A stretch of 64,000 nt of DNA from Pseudaminobacter salicylatoxidans. GTDB lineage: Bacteria; Pseudomonadota; Alphaproteobacteria; Rhizobiales; Rhizobiaceae. Shown here one piece after another: positions 61,117-64,000 of the stretch (its first letter is position 1; each line of letters starts with the position of its first letter). The notes beneath the pieces are model-generated. The model searched no databases and was not told where the DNA came from. It saw only the letters and a program-made list of their open reading frames with translations. The DNA is taken from NCBI RefSeq assembly GCF_003148475.1, contig NZ_QGGG01000017.1:1-64000 (forward strand). Reading direction: 5' to 3'. A program made the translations under genes and the position numbers.

Positions 61117-61143
61117 AAGAGATGGCGGGAGCGCCCCTCCCTT

Positions 61144-62616
61144 CTACGTCATCTGGCTTTTGACGAAATCCTTCACGATCGCGACAATGCCGCGCGCCAG
61201 AAGGGCGTCCAGCGAATCCACGAACCTGTCGACATGCTCGCGCTGGCAGATCAGTGGCGGCAGCAGACGGATGACGTTGCGATTGTATTCGGTGAAGGCA
61301 ACCAGCACATCGTAGTCGCGCAGCAGGAGCGCACCGACAAAGCCGGACAGCGACCCTTTCAGCTTGTCGTCCAGCATGCCGACCACCGGGCGCAGCACCA
61401 TCGGCAGGGTCTGCGAGAAATCCTGGAACTCCAGCCCGACCATGAAGCCTTTGCCGCGAACATCCTTGATGATCTTCGGATATTTCGCCTGCAACGCCTT
61501 GAGCCGCTCCAGCAGGTAATCGCCGGTGGCCGCGGCGTTGTCGATCAGCCCTTCGTCGTAAAGCACGTTGAGGGTCTCGATGGCCGTGATCGAGGCTTCG
61601 CCGATTCCGCCGAAGGTCGCCGCGGCGTGGATCATCGCCGTCTTCGGCACGCCATAGGCCTTCATGTAGACCTCGCGCCGCGCGATCATCGCAGCCATGG
61701 CCGATTTGCCGCCGCCGAGCGACTTCGCCACCGCCGTAATGTCCGGTACCACGCCGTAGTGCTCGAAGGCATAGAAACGGCCCGAGCGGCCGACGCCGCA
61801 TTGTACCTCGTCCGCAACCCACAGCACGCCATACTGGTCGCACAGCGCGCGCAGCTTCTGCCAGAATTGCGGCTCGGCCTGCACGATGCCGCCACCGCCC
61901 TGGATCGTCTCCAGCACGATGACACCAATCTCGGGGTCTGATTTGAATGTCCGCTCGATAGCTTCGATGTCGCCGAAGGGTACGCGCACCGTGTTGTCGG
62001 TCACCTTGAACTCGGCGCGGTAAAGCTGGCCGTCGGTGATCGAAAGGACGCCCTTGGTCTTTCCGTGGAAGGAGTTTTCCGCATAGATGATCTTGGGACG
62101 CTTCGGCCCGGCCACCCGTTCCGCCAGCTTGATGGCGGCTTCCATCGCTTCCGAACCGGACGAGCCGAGAAACACCATGTCGAGATCGCCAGGCGAAATC
62201 TGCGCCAGATTGTGCGCAAGGGCGGCCGTATATTGGGACATGAAGGCAATCGCGATCTCGTGGCGCTTCTCCTCCTGGAACTTCATCCGTTCCGCCACGA
62301 TGCGAGGATGGTTGTGCCCGAGCGCCAGCGAACCGAAGCCGCCGAAGAAATCGAGGATCTTCCGGCCGTTCTGGTCGATGTAGTACATGCCTTCGGCGCG
62401 CTCGACCTTGATCTTGTGGAAGCCGAGCAGCTTCATGAAGTGAAGCTGGCCGGGATTGAGATGTGCCTTGAACATGTCCGTCATGCGGGCCACGTCCAGT
62501 GCCTTGGCTTCCTCGACAGTGATCAGTTCAGGCTTGGGCAGCGCGTTCGACGAAATCGTCGGGGCCGCCACGCGGGCGTGGGCTTCGCTGGCATTCGGCG
62601 TGGTCATGACGGTCAT
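61144..62616 (-). CDS. Class III aminotransferase in an envelope-type gene cluster
   Basis: A 490-residue PLP enzyme with the class III blocks GFGSLALGHNHPRIV, FLGSSGSEAMEAAIKLAER (PLP phosphate), LWVADEVQCGVGRSG and AVAKSLGGGKSAMAAMIARRE with the Schiff-base Lys. It differs clearly from the 21-kb enzyme. With the epimerase 19 bp upstream and an SMR-like transporter beyond, it may build an amino sugar or aminated polyol lipid such as a hopanoid head group, but that is inference. AGGAG lies about 9 bases before the 62616 start. Confidence 0.8.
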   Translation of the reverse strand: MTVMTTPNASEAHARVAAPTISSNALPKPELITVEEAKALDVARMTDMFKAHLNPGQLHFMKLLGFHKIKVERAEGMYYIDQNGRKILDFFGGFGSLALGHNHPRIVAERMKFQEEKRHEIAIAFMSQYTAALAHNLAQISPGDLDMVFLGSSGSEAMEAAIKLAERVAGPKRPKIIYAENSFHGKTKGVLSITDGQLYRAEFKVTDNTVRVPFGDIEAIERTFKSDPEIGVIVLETIQGGGGIVQAEPQFWQKLRALCDQYGVLWVADEVQCGVGRSGRFYAFEHYGVVPDITAVAKSLGGGKSAMAAMIARREVYMKAYGVPKTAMIHAAATFGGIGEASITAIETLNVLYDEGLIDNAAATGDYLLERLKALQAKYPKIIKDVRGKGFMVGLEFQDFSQTLPMVLRPVVGMLDDKLKGSLSGFVGALLLRDYDVLVAFTEYNRNVIRLLPPLICQREHVDRFVDSLDALLARGIVAIVKDFVKSQMT

Positions 62617-62635
62617 CTCACCTGTCTCCTGTGGC

Positions 62636-63643
62636 TCACTCGGCCGCGACGCTTTTGGCGGCGACGGCATGGCCGTCCTTCTTGGCGCGATATTCCTTGT
62701 AAGCGGCGATCAGCATGTCCTCGTCGCGATACTGCGGCACCCAGCCCAGCTCGCGCTCGCCCTTGGACACGTCGAGCACGCACTCCTCGTCCGCGATCAG
62801 ATACTGCTCCGGATCCATGATCGGCATGTTCATCAGATCGAGCAGGTCGAGCGTGCGCTTGACCGCCCAGCCCGGCGTCGGCAGCAGGATCGACCTGGAG
62901 CCCGCATGTCTGACCAGATCGCCGAGCAGCTTGCGCACCGGCGGCGGATTGAGCGAGCCCAGATTGTAGGCCTCGTTCGGCACGCCCGCCTTCCAGCCCA
63001 GCCGGGCCGCTTCGGCGCAGTCGAACACCGAGATGAACTGATAGGGGTTGCGCCCCGAGCCGATCATCGGCACCGGCAGGTTCCAGTCGATCAGCTTGAA
63101 CAGTTTTTCCAGAATGCCGAGGCGGCCGGGGCCGATGATGAGACGCGGACGGAACAGTGAAATGTTCATGCCGCGCTTGCGCCACTCGGCGGCAAGCTCC
63201 TCGGTCTTCAGCTTGGACAGGCCATATTCGCCCAGCGGCGCGACCGGATGGTCCTCCGTCATCGGCGTGGCCAGGGTGTGGCCATAGACCATGTCCGTGG
63301 TGAAATGGACGAGGTTCGGCGCACCGGCCTTGTCCATCGCCTTTATGATGTTCTCGGTGCCGTAATAGTTCACCGGGAAGAAGAAATCGTGACGCCTGGC
63401 GCGCACCTGGATAGGCGACAGCATCTTGGCCGACAGGTTGTAGACCATGTCGTCGGCCTTGAGATCGAGCGCGGCGATCGAGGCCGGGTCCGTCACGTCG
63501 CACTGGACGAACCGCACATTGCGATAGTGGGGCAAGTCGCCGCGCACGATGTCGGCGACGACCACCTCCTCGCCATCGGCCAGAAGTTTTGGTGCGAGAT
63601 GACGACCGACAAAGCCGTCGCCGCCAAAAATCACGTGTCTCAT
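62636..63643 (-). CDS. NAD-dependent epimerase/dehydratase (extended SDR)
   Basis: A 335-residue extended SDR. The Rossmann motif GGDGFVGRHL (7-16) replaces the usual GxxGxxG, and the active site has TDMVYGHT and YGLSKLKTEELA with Tyr and Lys of YxxxK. Such enzymes act on nucleotide or lipid-linked sugars. The stop is 19 bp from the aminotransferase ATG, and the ATG overlaps the transporter gene's stop (ATGA), so the three are one operon. Confidence 0.85.
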   Translation of the reverse strand: MRHVIFGGDGFVGRHLAPKLLADGEEVVVADIVRGDLPHYRNVRFVQCDVTDPASIAALDLKADDMVYNLSAKMLSPIQVRARRHDFFFPVNYYGTENIIKAMDKAGAPNLVHFTTDMVYGHTLATPMTEDHPVAPLGEYGLSKLKTEELAAEWRKRGMNISLFRPRLIIGPGRLGILEKLFKLIDWNLPVPMIGSGRNPYQFISVFDCAEAARLGWKAGVPNEAYNLGSLNPPPVRKLLGDLVRHAGSRSILLPTPGWAVKRTLDLLDLMNMPIMDPEQYLIADEECVLDVSKGERELGWVPQYRDEDMLIAAYKEYRAKKDGHAVAAKSVAAE

Positions 63644-64000
63644 TGCGCAAGCTCACTGGTTTGTACAGGTTTCGAGGCCGCCTCGGCCGCGCCGTGGCCA
63701 CGACCGCTTTGCGCGATCAGTACGGTGCCGACGCAGATGAAGGCGATGCCGGCGATACGCCAGGCGTTGATGTCCTCGCGAAAGATGAAATAGGCGAAGA
63801 CCGCCACCGCCACATAGGCGAGGCTGAGGAACGGATAGGCGAAGCTGAGTTCGACCTTAGACAGCACGTAAAGATGCGATGCCATCGAGATGACGAAGGT
63901 GAGCAGCCCGGCAAAAACCCACGGGCTGAAGATGATCAGCAACAGCTTCAGCACCGGGTTGGCACCTTCGAAGGAGATCGGCGCGAGCGACATCATGCCT
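63640..64000 (-). CDS. SMR/EamA-type membrane protein, window-truncated
   Basis: The frame is open from 63640 to the window edge. It gives three TM helices (SPWVFAGLLTFVISMASHLYVL, ELSFAYPFLSLAYVAVAVFAYF, WRIAGIAFICVGTVLIAQ) of the four expected in small multidrug-resistance or ArnE/ArnF-type proteins. The first helix probably lies beyond the window, so the ATG at 63996 may be internal. ArnE/F-like members flip lipid-linked sugars, which would fit the operon. Confidence 0.65.
   Translation of the reverse strand, partial: GMMSLAPISFEGANPVLKLLLIIFSPWVFAGLLTFVISMASHLYVLSKVELSFAYPFLSLAYVAVAVFAYFIFREDINAWRIAGIAFICVGTVLIAQSGRGHGAAEAASKPVQTSELAQ

Noticed and set aside
1-64000. CRISPR arrays, tRNA or rRNA genes, prophage or integrase genes
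   Set aside because: No regular spacer-repeat pattern, tRNA-like cloverleaf, rRNA sequence or phage protein was recognised by eye. A tRNAscan or CRISPR search was not possible here.

Overview
The window comes from a high-GC alphaproteobacterium, most likely a Hyphomicrobiales (Rhizobiales) species close to the Phyllobacteriaceae/Mesorhizobium group. This rests on the gene content (cytosolic SoeABC-type sulfite dehydrogenase, DUF1194, DUF1127, entericidin lipoproteins, non-pyrrolysine MttB homologues with a MetV/MetF pair) and on intergenic copies of a palindromic element (GAGCATGATC...TTCGGGATCATGCTC) common in that order. Taxonomy is inferred from sequence alone.

Layout. 0-0.2 kb: tail of an IS630-type transposase. 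0.3-4.8 kb: SoeCBA-like molybdoenzyme operon (minus). 5.0-8.4 kb: L,D-transpeptidase, then an all-exported module of TAT flavin amine oxidase, cytochrome c and RidA. 8.5-14.9 kb: M20 deacylase plus a peptide-type ABC importer. 15-22.5 kb: TSUP permease, VOC protein, cobQ, isobutyryl-CoA dehydrogenase, mmsB, DUF1772 and a class III aminotransferase. 22.7-24.3 kb: dioxygenase-esterase fusion. 24.5-48.9 kb: a distributed corrinoid demethylation system with unrelated genes interspersed. 49-56.4 kb: esterase, LysR, two small proteins, a GlxA/AraC regulator, two MocA-type oxidoreductases and a vWA protein. 56.5-59 kb: second dimethylglycine-dehydrogenase-like flavoprotein. 59.3-64 kb: polytopic membrane protein and an aminotransferase/epimerase/SMR operon that runs off the window.

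How the genes work together. The centre of interest is an apparently aerobic route from quaternary amines to tetrahydrofolate. Two MttB-superfamily methyltransferases (24.5 and 39.6 kb) would pass methyl groups to a corrinoid protein (41.5 kb). A pterin methyltransferase (45.7 kb) would move the methyl to THF, and a MetV-like/MetF pair (43.9-45.7 kb) would oxidise methyl-THF to methylene-THF. A RACo-like [2Fe-2S]/ASKHA protein (46.9 kb) would reactivate inactive corrinoid, perhaps fed by a ferredoxin-like protein (38.8 kb). Two DMGDH-like flavoproteins would finish N-demethylation, Bmt would divert methyl groups to methionine, and cobQ supports corrinoid supply. DUF1638 and a PF13769-like small protein are embedded as components of unknown role.

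Three observations tie the parts together. A direct repeat GTCG(C/T)TTT-N13-GTCG(C/T), with half-sites exactly 21 bp apart, lies upstream of MttB1, the corrinoid protein and the small-protein/MetV/MetF operon, and a looser version (half-sites only) lies upstream of the second DMGDH. A GlxA/AraC regulator in the window is the obvious candidate to bind it. Near-perfect ATATAA/TTATAT palindromes precede bmt and the pterin methyltransferase. Five pathway enzymes carry Arg/Gly-rich terminal tails. A second unusual module is the periplasmic amine dehydrogenase/cytochrome c/RidA set. Two neighbouring genes (dienelactone hydrolase, MFS) are frameshifted.
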